From assembly GCF_901875305.1 (NCBI RefSeq), contig NZ_CABFLY010000008.1:10410-74409 (forward strand): DNA of 64,000 bases. The letters are read 5' to 3'. Below, piece by piece: positions 39,315 through 48,180 of the stretch. Position 1 is the stretch's first letter, and every line of letters starts with the position of its first letter. This DNA is from Rothia mucilaginosa (GTDB lineage Bacteria > Actinomycetota > Actinomycetes > Actinomycetales > Micrococcaceae). A program made the translations under genes and the position numbers. The notes below the pieces were generated by a model. It had not been told where the DNA came from and did no database searches. It saw only the letters and a program-made list of their open reading frames with translations.

Positions 39315-42221
39315 TTAGCGGGTGGTGCGTTCCAGTAGCTGCAGCACGTTCTGGTAGGTGTGGCCGGTTGCCTCGGTCATACCCTGCTCACAGGTACGGT
39401 TAGCCGAAATGTATGCGGCAAACTCCTTCTGCTCGCTCAGCTCAGAAGCCTCAGCCTCCGTAGCGCTCGCAGTCAGCTCCGGGTGCAACATACCGCGGTC
39501 ACCCGCGTAACCACAGCAACCCCAGTGCTTCGGCACATACACGTCGTCACTCATCGCGTTCGCAATCTTCTCAAACGCAGGCTGAGTGCCCAGGTGAGTC
39601 ATGGAGCAGGTCGGGTGCAGAGCAACAGACGGCAGGGGAGCGGACACGGTCAGCTTGTCCAGCATGTTATCGGCGGCGAACTGAACCGCATCATACATGC
39701 GCAGACGCGAGAAGTCCGGCTCACCCGGCTTCAGGCCGTTCACGATCTTGTGCTCGAGCGCCTTGAGTACCTTCTCACGCATCACCTCAAGACCCTCAGT
39801 ACAGGACGAAGCGTCACACACGACCGGCAGGCGGCCACCGTCAGTAGCCTCCCACAGGGACTTCAGCACACGGTCGCTCATGATCGAGTAGCCGTCGGTG
39901 AAGCCCTTCGACTTCCACGGGGTGGAGCAGCACATCTCACCAATGTTGTCCGGGATGCGGTACTTCACGCCGGTACGCTCGCACAGGCGGATGAACGCCT
40001 GAGTTGCGTTAATCGGGTCGTGCTTGCCGTCGCCGTCCACACCGCCGAACATGGAGTTCACGCAAGCGGGGAAGAACACAATCTCAGCGTTAGCGTCCTT
40101 ATGCGGCTTACGTGCCACACCGCCAACCGGCAGGTCCTTCTTGTAGGAGGGAACCATATCGTCGCCCATGATCTTACGGGCGATGCTGGTGGTACCGTGA
40201 ACCACCGGGAACGGCAGCTTCTTAGCCACAGTCAGGGACTTACCGGCCATCTTGTCCATGAAGCCCCACTGCTGTGCGGCAACCTTCCAACCGGTAGCGG
40301 CCAGCTTGTTCTGGTTCTCAGAACGCAGGCGGCGAATCAGGTCACCGGTGTTAATGTTCACGGGGCAGCGGGTCTGGCACATGCCGTCCACAGCACAGGT
40401 CTCAATACCGTAGTACTCGTACTCCTTACGCAGGCGCTCAGCGAGCTCGTGGTCGCCATTCGCCTCAGCGGCAGCAATTTCACGGCGCAGCACGATGCGC
40501 TTACGCGGGGTCAAAGTCAGGTTACGGGAGGGGCAGACCGGCTCACAGTAGCCGCACTCCACACAGCGGTCGACTTCTTCCTCAACGGTCTCGGCAACCT
40601 TCAGGTCGGTCACGTAGTCGGTGTCCGGCTCAACCAGCAGAACGCCCGGGTTCATGATGCCCTTCGGGTCGATGAGGCGCTTAATCTGGCGCATAACGTC
40701 GAAGAGTTCCTCACCGAACTGGCGGCTCACGAACGGAGCCATGATACGGCCGGTACCGTGCTCAGCCTTCAGCGAGCCCTCGTTGCCCAGAATCAGCTGA
40801 ACCATTTCTTCAGTGAAGTCGCGGTAGCGGTCCAGTCGCTTCGGGTCGCGGAACTGCTCGTTCAGCATGAAGTGGATGTTACCGTCCTTCGCGTGACCGA
40901 AGATCACGGAATCCTGGTAGCCGTGCGACTCGAACAGCTTGGTCAGGTCGCTACAGGTGTTACCCAGAACCTCGACGGGCACAACCACGTCTTCCAGCAG
41001 TGCGTTAGTGCCGGAGCGGCGGTTACCCGCAACGGTGGTGTACAGGCCACGGCGGGCAGCCCACAGTGCGTTACGCTCAGACAGCTTGCTGGTCATCGAC
41101 ACCGGCGAAGCCACGGGCAGGCTCTTAAACATGGGTGCCGCAGCGGCAGCCAGGTCGTTCAGCTCCTGCTCGGAGTTGCCCTGGAACTCAACCAGCAGAG
41201 CGGCGTGATCCTTCACGTCGATGGCGGCGAGCGCCTCCGCAGCCTGACCGGTACGCTGGCCCACACGAATACTGGTGGCGTCCATCAGCTCAACGGTTGC
41301 GAGCTTGTTAGCAACCAGTTCAGGCACGGAACGTGCAGCATCAATCAGGTTGTTGAACACCAGCAGGCCGGTGGAAATGTTCTTCAGAATCGGGCGGGTG
41401 CGGTAGGTTGCCGAAGCAACGAAACCGAGGGTACCCTCCGAACCAATCAGCAGGTGCTGCAGAATGTCCACGGGGGTCTCAAAGTCGACCAGGGAGTTCA
41501 GGCCGTAACCCATGGTGTTCTTCATGGAGTACTGCTGGCGAATCTTCGCCATAGACTCGGGGTTCTCGGTGACGCGCTTACGCAGACGTAGCAGGCCCTC
41601 GTGAAGTTCAGGTTCGAGGGAGCGTAGCTTCTGGTCGGCGTCCGGTTCTGCGGTGTCAATAATGGTGCCGCTGGGCAGCACGAACACCATGGAGTCCAGG
41701 GTGTTGTACGTGTTGTAGGCGGTACCCGAAGACATACCGGAGGAGTTGTTAGCGACCACGCCACCGATGGTGCAGGCCGACCAGGAGGCAGGGTCCGGGC
41801 CGAGCTTGTAGCCGTAGGGGGCCAGGTAGTTGTTAACCATCATGATGGTCGCGCCGGGCTGCACACGAACCTTCTTACCGTCCTCAAGAACTTCGATCTT
41901 CTTGAAGTAGCGGCGGGTGTCGACCATCAGGCCGTCACCGCTGGCCTGACCGGACAGGGAGGTACCGCCGGAACGGAAGGTCAGGGGCAGGCCGAGTTCG
42001 CCTGCTGCGCGGAAGATGTTTGCAACATCTTCGGCGGAATCGGGGCGGACCAGACCGGCGGGCACGAGCAGGTAGTGGGATGCGTCGTGTGCAATAGCCA
42101 GGCGTTCGAGTTCGGAGACGCTGGATTCGACGGCTTCTGCGCGTGCATCGGAAAGTAGACGATTGAGGGTGTCCGCGTAGGGGGACTTGAGTGCTTCAGA
42201 TGTATTTGACACAACGGTCAT
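39315..42221 (-). CDS. FAD- and Fe-S-containing D-lactate dehydrogenase-like oxidase
   Basis: A 968-residue, YdiJ/Dld-like protein. The N-terminal FAD-binding domain contains FRSGGTSLSGQASGDGLMVD and GPDPASWSACTIGGVVANNSSG. The FAD-linked oxidase C-terminal domain ends near residue 540 (GSLKAEHGTGRIMAPF). Two 4Fe-4S motifs follow: CVECGYCEPVCPSR and CAVDGMCQTRCP. Cys-rich CCG domains close the protein (MCCSTPW, CSMTHLG, WGCCGYAG). It probably oxidises D-lactate or another D-2-hydroxyacid and passes electrons to quinone. The start follows AGGAAG. Its 3' end with terminator is partly duplicated at 35954-36074. Confidence 0.88.
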   Translation of the reverse strand: MTVVSNTSEALKSPYADTLNRLLSDARAEAVESSVSELERLAIAHDASHYLLVPAGLVRPDSAEDVANIFRAAGELGLPLTFRSGGTSLSGQASGDGLMVDTRRYFKKIEVLEDGKKVRVQPGATIMMVNNYLAPYGYKLGPDPASWSACTIGGVVANNSSGMSSGTAYNTYNTLDSMVFVLPSGTIIDTAEPDADQKLRSLEPELHEGLLRLRKRVTENPESMAKIRQQYSMKNTMGYGLNSLVDFETPVDILQHLLIGSEGTLGFVASATYRTRPILKNISTGLLVFNNLIDAARSVPELVANKLATVELMDATSIRVGQRTGQAAEALAAIDVKDHAALLVEFQGNSEQELNDLAAAAAPMFKSLPVASPVSMTSKLSERNALWAARRGLYTTVAGNRRSGTNALLEDVVVPVEVLGNTCSDLTKLFESHGYQDSVIFGHAKDGNIHFMLNEQFRDPKRLDRYRDFTEEMVQLILGNEGSLKAEHGTGRIMAPFVSRQFGEELFDVMRQIKRLIDPKGIMNPGVLLVEPDTDYVTDLKVAETVEEEVDRCVECGYCEPVCPSRNLTLTPRKRIVLRREIAAAEANGDHELAERLRKEYEYYGIETCAVDGMCQTRCPVNINTGDLIRRLRSENQNKLAATGWKVAAQQWGFMDKMAGKSLTVAKKLPFPVVHGTTSIARKIMGDDMVPSYKKDLPVGGVARKPHKDANAEIVFFPACVNSMFGGVDGDGKHDPINATQAFIRLCERTGVKYRIPDNIGEMCCSTPWKSKGFTDGYSIMSDRVLKSLWEATDGGRLPVVCDASSCTEGLEVMREKVLKALEHKIVNGLKPGEPDFSRLRMYDAVQFAADNMLDKLTVSAPLPSVALHPTCSMTHLGTQPAFEKIANAMSDDVYVPKHWGCCGYAGDRGMLHPELTASATEAEASELSEQKEFAAYISANRTCEQGMTEATGHTYQNVLQLLERTTR

Positions 42222-42600
42222 AATCTTGAGCTTCCTTACAGATGAAGGGATGTAATGCTGTCTCTTCCAGTATCGTCTTTTGAACGCCGTCTTTTCTGGT
42301 TAGCTCCGGCTAAGTTTGACGACTATTCGTCGCTATGTGATCGCTAATTGTGTGCAGTGGTGACGGGGGATTTTCCTGCGTATTTATTGATATCTCGGGG
42401 CTTCATCAGTCTATCCGGGGAGGGTGTCTCTATCCTTGGCCCGCTGATCTGAGATTTTCTTAGACACCCCCATCACATGCTGTAACATTTTGGTTGAAAG
42501 CGGCCCCCGCCTCACGCTGTTGCGATTGTGTCGCGGTCGAAGGGTCGATAGCTCGTCAAACGCAGCTTTCGATATTTCCAGATTCCTCAGTTTTCCTTCG
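42222..42600. other. Gene-free region upstream of the dehydrogenase
   Basis: No gene is supported. GGGTGTCT (about 42423) and AGACACCC (about 42462) could form an 8-bp stem with a long loop and may end the leftward lipoprotein transcript. The remainder is the promoter region of the dehydrogenase gene; no strong -35/-10 pair was identified. Confidence 0.4.
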
Positions 42601-43530
42601 CTACGCGCGGGAGCTCAGCGTCGTGAGGGTCCAGCGGGCCGATGCATCCGAAGTCACCACACCGCACAGCAACGGCGACTTATCCGCCGCACGCACCCCC
42701 AAATCATCCAAGAAAACACGACCGCCGGAAGGCACGGTCAGCTCCTGGCGCGTGGCCCCCGCACAGTACACCCGAATCGGTGCGCCCGAACGGTTCTCCA
42801 CAGCGGCAGAACTCGAACGGTTCGTCGTGTCGTCAACAAAACCTCGCGTGCCCTGCTGAACAATATCGCCCGACGACAGCGTCTGGCTCACGAGCGCCAG
42901 ACCCTCCGGAGCAGTCAGCTCACCAGAGGAATCAACGCCCATCGAACGCACCGACACCACCCACTGCGCATCATCGGCCAGATTCGAGGTGGAAGCCGTC
43001 ACTCGCGTCGCGCTCAATGACACGTCAGACGAAGCGCCCGCGCTCGCGGAGGCGGAAGGGGAAGCGGTGTTGCGAACCCACACGCCACCCATTTCACCCG
43101 ATTCACCCGCCGGGAACTCCACCGAGGTCCCAGCCTCATCACGCAGAGAAACACGCATGGGGGCCGTCGGCTCGCCGCGCCGCTCAAACTCAATATAGGA
43201 ATACGAGCCGGTACCCGCGGGTCCCTCGAACACGGCCTCCTCAACAGGGCCTCGACCTGAGAATAGACGGTAGCCCTCACGCTCCTCATTCACCGGGGCC
43301 ACCCCGCGGCTGACCGCAAGCGAACCATCAACACTGGCCGAAGCCGAAGCGGAAGAATCCGCATTCTGCGTAGCACACCCGCTCAGAGGCACCACCAGAG
43401 CCGCAGCCAGGGAAAGCACCAGCGCAACGCCGCGGGTCCGCACACGCACAGCACCCCTATGCAGGCCGGATGCGGGAAGACCCGACGGGGCCGCGGGAAC
43501 AGTAGAGGAGAGGAAGCGTGAAGGGGTCAT
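42601..43530 (-). CDS. Lipoprotein of unknown function
   Basis: A 309-residue protein. After a long basic N-terminus (RGAVRVRTRG) comes a hydrophobic core (VALVLSLAAALVVPLSGC), with lipobox LSGC, so it is a membrane-anchored lipoprotein on the outer face. A Ser/Ala stretch follows. The rest is beta-rich with repeated short segments such as YSYIEFERRGEPTAP and WVVSVRSMGV. Start ATG 43530 follows GGAGTG by 6 nt; the reading to 43665 is rejected because it lacks a site. It is divergent from the potassium channel gene. Confidence 0.65.
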   Translation of the reverse strand: MTPSRFLSSTVPAAPSGLPASGLHRGAVRVRTRGVALVLSLAAALVVPLSGCATQNADSSASASASVDGSLAVSRGVAPVNEEREGYRLFSGRGPVEEAVFEGPAGTGSYSYIEFERRGEPTAPMRVSLRDEAGTSVEFPAGESGEMGGVWVRNTASPSASASAGASSDVSLSATRVTASTSNLADDAQWVVSVRSMGVDSSGELTAPEGLALVSQTLSSGDIVQQGTRGFVDDTTNRSSSAAVENRSGAPIRVYCAGATRQELTVPSGGRVFLDDLGVRAADKSPLLCGVVTSDASARWTLTTLSSRA

Positions 43531-43721
43531 GGAACACTCCGGTGTGGACTCATGGATGGAAGATATCGGTGGTGCGCACCCGCATTTGCAGCTGATGCAC
43601 GCACCACACATTGTGCCAGCTCCAGTGCATACGGTGCAACGAAGCATGGATGCGGCAGAACCCACAGAATCACACGATGCCCCGACCGAGGCGCCAGGAT
43701 GCCCACAAGGCGCAGAGTATT

Positions 43722-45134
43722 ATGTCTCCTATGGATAGGACGGCACAGCATCAATTACAGACCCCCGCGGACGGCGACGGTGACGCATACAATCCCGCGC
43801 AGGATGAAGACTACGAAGAAGTAGTCGAAGAATACGCCACCAGCGACGAGCCGGATGGCACGCACCGCGAGAGCCACCGCATCACCCGCACAAGCCACCG
43901 CCCGCGCACGCAGGGTATTCCCGTCGTGCCCCGGTCCACGCTCGGCATCGGGTCCGCTGAATCTTCTGCTGAAACCCATGCCGAAACCTATACCGAAACC
44001 GCCCGCGAGGTGCGCGAACCCGGAACACAGACGACCACCATCCGCACGGTCACCCGCACCGTCACGGACCCACCGCGTCGCGCCCCGCGCACCCGCTTCT
44101 TCCGTAGACTCAGCAAGTACCGCGGCGAGAAGAACCTGGCGGCGTGGGAGGAGCGCACCTCCAAGCCCATGTTCGTGGCGTCACTACTGTATCTCCTGGC
44201 TTTTGCTGCGCCCATTGTGAGTACGCGAATCCGGGAACCGTACGACGCTCACCTTAATTTCCTGCAGCTGATTCTGTGGGCCCTCTTCGCTGCCGACTAC
44301 TGCATTCGCCTGTATCTGGCGCCACGTCGACTCTACTTCATCACGCACAACCTCATGAATCTGGCGATTGTGCTGCTGCCCGCCTGGCGTATTGTCAGCT
44401 TCCTGGCCATGATTCACCTGACCACCAACCGCCAGTACAAGAGGCTGTCCGAGCTGGGAGTAAAGCTCTTCGGCTACACCGCAATCTTCATTATCATGTT
44501 CGCCCTAGGGATTTATTCGGTGGAGTCCTCCGCCCCGGGTGCTATGATTCGTGACCTGCCCACCGCCTACTGGTGGACGTTCACGACCCTCGCCACGGTC
44601 GGCTACGGTGACGTCTACCCGGTCACCGGCATCGGTAGGGCGATTGCCGTGGTCGTCATGCTGTACGGGGTGGGCTTGGTCGCGGTCGCTACCGGTGCGC
44701 TCGCGAGCTGGATTATCGAGAAAATTGGGGGAGTGGAGGAGCAGGAACACCCCGCCACCAAGGCTGATGTGGATGACCTCCGCCTGGAGATTGCGGAGCT
44801 TCGGGCGTTGCTGGCCCGCCAGTACGCTCGCCGCGAGGGCCTGTCCGGCCCGACTCAGGAGGCAACGGGTAGGGACGGTACCCGCCTGATGCCCGAGGCA
44901 ACGGATGCGCCCGGCACCGGCCGGGCCGGTAGCTGGCTTGAAGAACAGGCTGAGGGTAATCGGCAGGAGGTCGCTGGTTGGGCTAGCCCGAGTGCCGAGG
45001 CTGGCCGCGGTACCGGCAGTGAGGTGGCGGTACGTGAGGAAGCGCCCGAGCAGGAGCCTGTGGCTCTGCTGGAGGAAACCCGCCAGACCTTCACGATTAT
45101 TCGTGAGAAGTTCTCATTCCGTTCCCGCAAGTAG
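43722..45134 (+). CDS. Potassium channel with long cytoplasmic ends
   Basis: A 470-residue ion channel. The first 140 residues are polar and charged (Thr/Glu/Arg-rich). The membrane region (about 145-345) has five to six helices, then the pore with selectivity filter TLATVGYGDVYP and an inner helix IGRAIAVVVMLYGVGLVAVATGAL. A coiled-coil segment (TKADVDDLRLEIAELRALLARQYARREG) follows, consistent with tetramer assembly, then a disordered acidic tail. There is no arginine-rich S4, so voltage gating is uncertain. The start could be ATG 43722 or ATG 43731; the first is preceded by AAGGCGCAGAG. Confidence 0.82.
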   Translation: MSPMDRTAQHQLQTPADGDGDAYNPAQDEDYEEVVEEYATSDEPDGTHRESHRITRTSHRPRTQGIPVVPRSTLGIGSAESSAETHAETYTETAREVREPGTQTTTIRTVTRTVTDPPRRAPRTRFFRRLSKYRGEKNLAAWEERTSKPMFVASLLYLLAFAAPIVSTRIREPYDAHLNFLQLILWALFAADYCIRLYLAPRRLYFITHNLMNLAIVLLPAWRIVSFLAMIHLTTNRQYKRLSELGVKLFGYTAIFIIMFALGIYSVESSAPGAMIRDLPTAYWWTFTTLATVGYGDVYPVTGIGRAIAVVVMLYGVGLVAVATGALASWIIEKIGGVEEQEHPATKADVDDLRLEIAELRALLARQYARREGLSGPTQEATGRDGTRLMPEATDAPGTGRAGSWLEEQAEGNRQEVAGWASPSAEAGRGTGSEVAVREEAPEQEPVALLEETRQTFTIIREKFSFRSRK

Positions 45135-45517
45135 TCTTGGGAAGTTTTGCTTCGAGGCCCGGGGGAGCGTGTATATGCACCCGTCAAAACATATCAAGGC
45201 GCCTCGAACGCACTTAACCCAACAGTAACCAACATTCAATCTACGCTGGAGCAAACCCTCTTGGCGATGATGAGTAACCCTGGGTTCACCCCGAGAGCTT
45301 ATTTCACAAATACATTCTCGAATAACCCAATTGTGAGGAAATTATCACTTAAAATGCCTAGTAGGTATACACAATAAAACGCCACTGCGGATACACTATC
45401 TACGTGCTGGCGTACGAAGACACCCTGTAGCTCGCATGCTACGGGGTGTTGCTTTATATTCGTTTCGTTCCAGCATGCACTCACAACTCTCACTCAAACA
45501 CTCAACAGGAGCAACCT
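45135..45517. other. Gene-free region with one terminator-like hairpin
   Basis: ACACCCTGTAGC pairs with GCTACGGGGTGT (45420-45446) around a TCGCAT loop, then TGCTTTAT: a good terminator or 5' leader hairpin 70 bp before the next gene. No coding region is supported between 45135 and 45517. Confidence 0.5.
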
Positions 45518-46087
45518 GTGGCTTCTAAGACCACTCTGGGCGTGCTGGTTCTGACCGGTGCGCTCACTCTGGGCATGTGCGCCTCCGCTACGGCTGGCGC
45601 TTCTAGCTCGTCGAACGGCACCTCTCTGACCGCTCGAACGGTCACTGTCGATGACGCATCGTTTGCCTCCGCGCGTGCCACCCCGGCCAGCACGGAAACC
45701 TCGGAAATCCAGATTATTTCTGAGGTTCCCTCCTCCAGCTCTGAAACCTACGTTCCGCGCGATGACGCATCACAGACGGAGAGCACGTGGCTACAGCTCG
45801 GTGACACCGAGAACTACGTGGACGCCGTGGTGCGCGGTAATAAAATCACCGTAACCTACCACCTCAACTACGAAGAGACGGCCACGGTCATCTGGGTTGG
45901 TACTTTCGAGTCCGGTCAGGGCGACTACAGCTGGACCTCGGTGGGTGACCGTCGAACGATGGACCGCAACCCGATGGCAGCTTCGGAGTCTGAAAAGGAA
46001 TTTACGGTGCGCGACGGCATGCTGACCTTCTCGTTCACCTTCCGCGGTGAGACCCGCACGGTGCAGCTGATGAAGTTCGAGGGCTAG
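45518..46087 (+). CDS. Small secreted protein, function unknown
   Basis: A 189-residue exported protein starting at the GTG at 45518, which follows AGGAG by 6 nt. The signal peptide (MASKTTLGVLVLTGALTLGMCASATAG in pieces) ends near SATAGASS. A Ser/Thr-rich linker of about 70 residues leads to a beta-rich domain of about 100 residues (WLQLGDTENYVDAVVRGNKI, VTYHLNYEETATVIWVG, GEMRTVQLMKFEG-type ending). No lipobox and no anchor. No family recognised. It ends before a terminator at 46102. Confidence 0.55.
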   Translation: MASKTTLGVLVLTGALTLGMCASATAGASSSSNGTSLTARTVTVDDASFASARATPASTETSEIQIISEVPSSSSETYVPRDDASQTESTWLQLGDTENYVDAVVRGNKITVTYHLNYEETATVIWVGTFESGQGDYSWTSVGDRRTMDRNPMAASESEKEFTVRDGMLTFSFTFRGETRTVQLMKFEG

Positions 46088-46101
46088 GGCCCGCAGTGTT
46101 G

Positions 46102-46146
46102 AGGGGCGCCGGTTTCGTTCTGGTGGACGGACCGGGCGCCCCTTTC
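46102..46146 (+). terminator. Terminator after the secreted-protein gene
   Basis: AGGGGCGCC-GGT (from 46102) pairs with ACC-GGGCGCCCCTT (to 46143), followed by TCTATT. Confidence 0.7.
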
Positions 46147-46234
46147 TATTCCTATCGCGGGGCTCTCAGCCGGTCCGCACTGCCGACCCGTGGACGCCCC
46201 TGGTGGGAACGTGAAAACGCTATAGAATGGGACT

Positions 46235-46807
46235 ATGAGCGAGAACACGACCCCCGAGACCACCGCACCCTCGGTGCAGGATTCCTTCGAGCTACCCGGC
46301 GCACCCGACCAGTTCCAGCGCCTGTGGACCCCGCACCGCACCGCCTACGTGAGCGGTGGGCAGAAGGACTACACCGAGAAGACCTGCCCCTTCTGCACCG
46401 CGCCCAGCCGCAGTGATGAGGAGTCGCTGATTGTGCACCGCGGTGAGCATGCCTTCGTGATTCTCAACCTCTACCCGTACAACCCCGGGCACCTGCTGAT
46501 TTGCCCGTACCGCCACATTCCGTTCTATGACGATGCGACCGAGGCGGAAACCCTGGAGATTGCGCAGCTGACCCAGCTTGCCATGAAGGTTCTGCGCGAG
46601 GTTTCGCACAACGACGGCTTCAATATTGGCATGAACCAGGGCAAGGTGGGCGGCGCGGGAATTGCCGACCACCTGCACCAGCACATTCTGCCGCGGTGGA
46701 GCGGCGATACCAATTTCCTGCCGATTATTGCCCAGACCAAAACCATGTCGCGCACCCTGGACGACATGCGTTCGGCGCTCGCAGAGGGTTTCGCCCGCCT
46801 GAGCTAG
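46235..46807 (+). CDS. HIT-family hydrolase, Ap4A phosphorylase-like
   Basis: A 190-residue HIT protein. CPFCTAP (about residues 51-57) begins the domain; the catalytic motif is DHLHQHILPRW (about residues 147-157), with HxHxH. Actinobacterial relatives include the Ap4A phosphorylase encoded beside thrS and pgsA in mycobacteria; the same activity is plausible. A TAGAAT hexamer lies 6 nt before the ATG with no ribosome-binding site, so the transcript is probably leaderless. It is separated from thrS by about 12.6 kb, in contrast to the usual adjacency. Confidence 0.85.
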   Translation: MSENTTPETTAPSVQDSFELPGAPDQFQRLWTPHRTAYVSGGQKDYTEKTCPFCTAPSRSDEESLIVHRGEHAFVILNLYPYNPGHLLICPYRHIPFYDDATEAETLEIAQLTQLAMKVLREVSHNDGFNIGMNQGKVGGAGIADHLHQHILPRWSGDTNFLPIIAQTKTMSRTLDDMRSALAEGFARLS

Positions 46808-46938
46808 GTCGGCCCGTACTTCTTATCTCTCGGGCTCGCGACGCTTTTGAGAGCGTTCTTTCGCGGCGCCCCGCCGGGCCGGCTCTTTGCTGCTCTGCGG
46901 CACTCCTCGGGCCACTCAAACCGCTAGAGTTGATAGTC

Positions 46939-48072
46939 ATGGATTACCCCAATCTGCTTGAGAACGCCTTCCGTGAGAACGCCCTCGACGGTGCCGAGGC
47001 TTACTCCGCCGAACCCGCCGCCCGCGTCGGCGGTGAAACCGCTCCGCGCGCCCTCGTGTGGCGGCAGCTGCGCTGGGTGGACCGCCGCCCCGTTCTCGAG
47101 CTAGAGGCTGTCGAGGCCGGAACGGGCCAACCCGGACCGAACGGTTCCGGTTCTGCGGGTACTGAACTGTCCGTGCGCCCTGCGGGCCGTCGCCTCCGGG
47201 TGCCGCTAACCCCCGGGGCCTACCTGAGCCTGCGCGTGGCCCTTGACGCATCCGGCGCGCCGTACCGCTTCTGCTCCGGCTACACGACCGGCTCAACCGA
47301 CCCCCGCGCCCCCAGAACCCGCCGTCACCCGTGCCCCGAGGCCGCCCGCATCGACCGCGGCCAGCAGTGTCCCCGATGCGCCGCCCGCGACGAATTCACC
47401 GCCCTACACAGCGCGCACCTGTACCCCGGAACGCTCACCGACTCCATGCGCGCCTACGCCATGCTGGAGCACCGCCTCTACATCGCCACGTTCCCAGACG
47501 GTACCCACAAGGTCGGCACGAGCTCTTTGACCTCAACCCCGCGACGCCTCGACGAGCAGGCCGTCGCCACGGCCACCTACGTTGCGCTTGCCCCGGACGG
47601 GCTGATCATCCGCCGTGCCGAGGACGCCGTGACCGCCCTCGCCGGAATCGGCCAGGTCAAGCAGGTGGCGAGCAAGTACCGCGCCTGGACGCATCCGCTC
47701 CTGGGTGCTCAGCTCCGCGCCACCCACGAGGATGCGGTGGCCCGCGCCCACGCCGCCCTCACCGAGTTCCTGGCGGGGGAGCCCGACCTGCAGCTATCCG
47801 CTCTGGACGAGCCATGGGTTCCCTCCCCGGCGATGAACCGCCCGTACGCGGCCCTGCGCGCGCACAATCCGGAACCGCTCGCACCGTGCTATTCGACGCT
47901 GGACGGTAGCACGGCCGGGTTCTTCTGCACGGGAGCGGCGGGACAGTTTGTGAGCGCCCACGTGGGCGATCCCGACGTCGCGTTCCTCGTCAACACCGCC
48001 GAGTGGCGCAACCTGCTGGTCGTTCCCGACCGGGGATTCACGCGGGTGAGGGTACAGAGCTCGCTCTTCTAA
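46939..48072 (+). CDS. DUF2797-like protein with zinc-binding cysteines
   Basis: A 377-residue protein. The middle holds CSGYTTGSTDPRAP, then CPEAARIDRGQQCPRCAARDEF, a probable zinc site, followed by HLYPGTLTDSM... and LYIATFPDGTHKVGTSSLT, PRRLDEQAVATATYVALAPDG. This order (C...KGxQCxxC, then YLA-x-KVG and R-x-x-x-Q-A) fits DUF2797, a family of unknown function. Start ATG 46939 lies 8 nt after a TAGAGT hexamer and lacks a ribosome-binding site; the reading to 46696 overlaps the HIT gene and is rejected. It is probably leaderless. Confidence 0.6.
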   Translation: MDYPNLLENAFRENALDGAEAYSAEPAARVGGETAPRALVWRQLRWVDRRPVLELEAVEAGTGQPGPNGSGSAGTELSVRPAGRRLRVPLTPGAYLSLRVALDASGAPYRFCSGYTTGSTDPRAPRTRRHPCPEAARIDRGQQCPRCAARDEFTALHSAHLYPGTLTDSMRAYAMLEHRLYIATFPDGTHKVGTSSLTSTPRRLDEQAVATATYVALAPDGLIIRRAEDAVTALAGIGQVKQVASKYRAWTHPLLGAQLRATHEDAVARAHAALTEFLAGEPDLQLSALDEPWVPSPAMNRPYAALRAHNPEPLAPCYSTLDGSTAGFFCTGAAGQFVSAHVGDPDVAFLVNTAEWRNLLVVPDRGFTRVRVQSSLF

Positions 48073-48180
48073 AGCCGCCCGCCCGGCACGGTTCACGCTC
48101 GCCGCGGCCCGTTTTGGCCTGAGCGAACGCCTCCGCCGCACCCTTCAGCGGCGCCGTGCGCGTGTACTAGAATGGTAAGC

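Noticed and set aside
39360..41591. A 743-residue plus-strand reading opposite the dehydrogenase
   Set aside because: Antisense shadow: rich in Arg, His and Val with no domain, and the conserved motifs are all on the minus strand.
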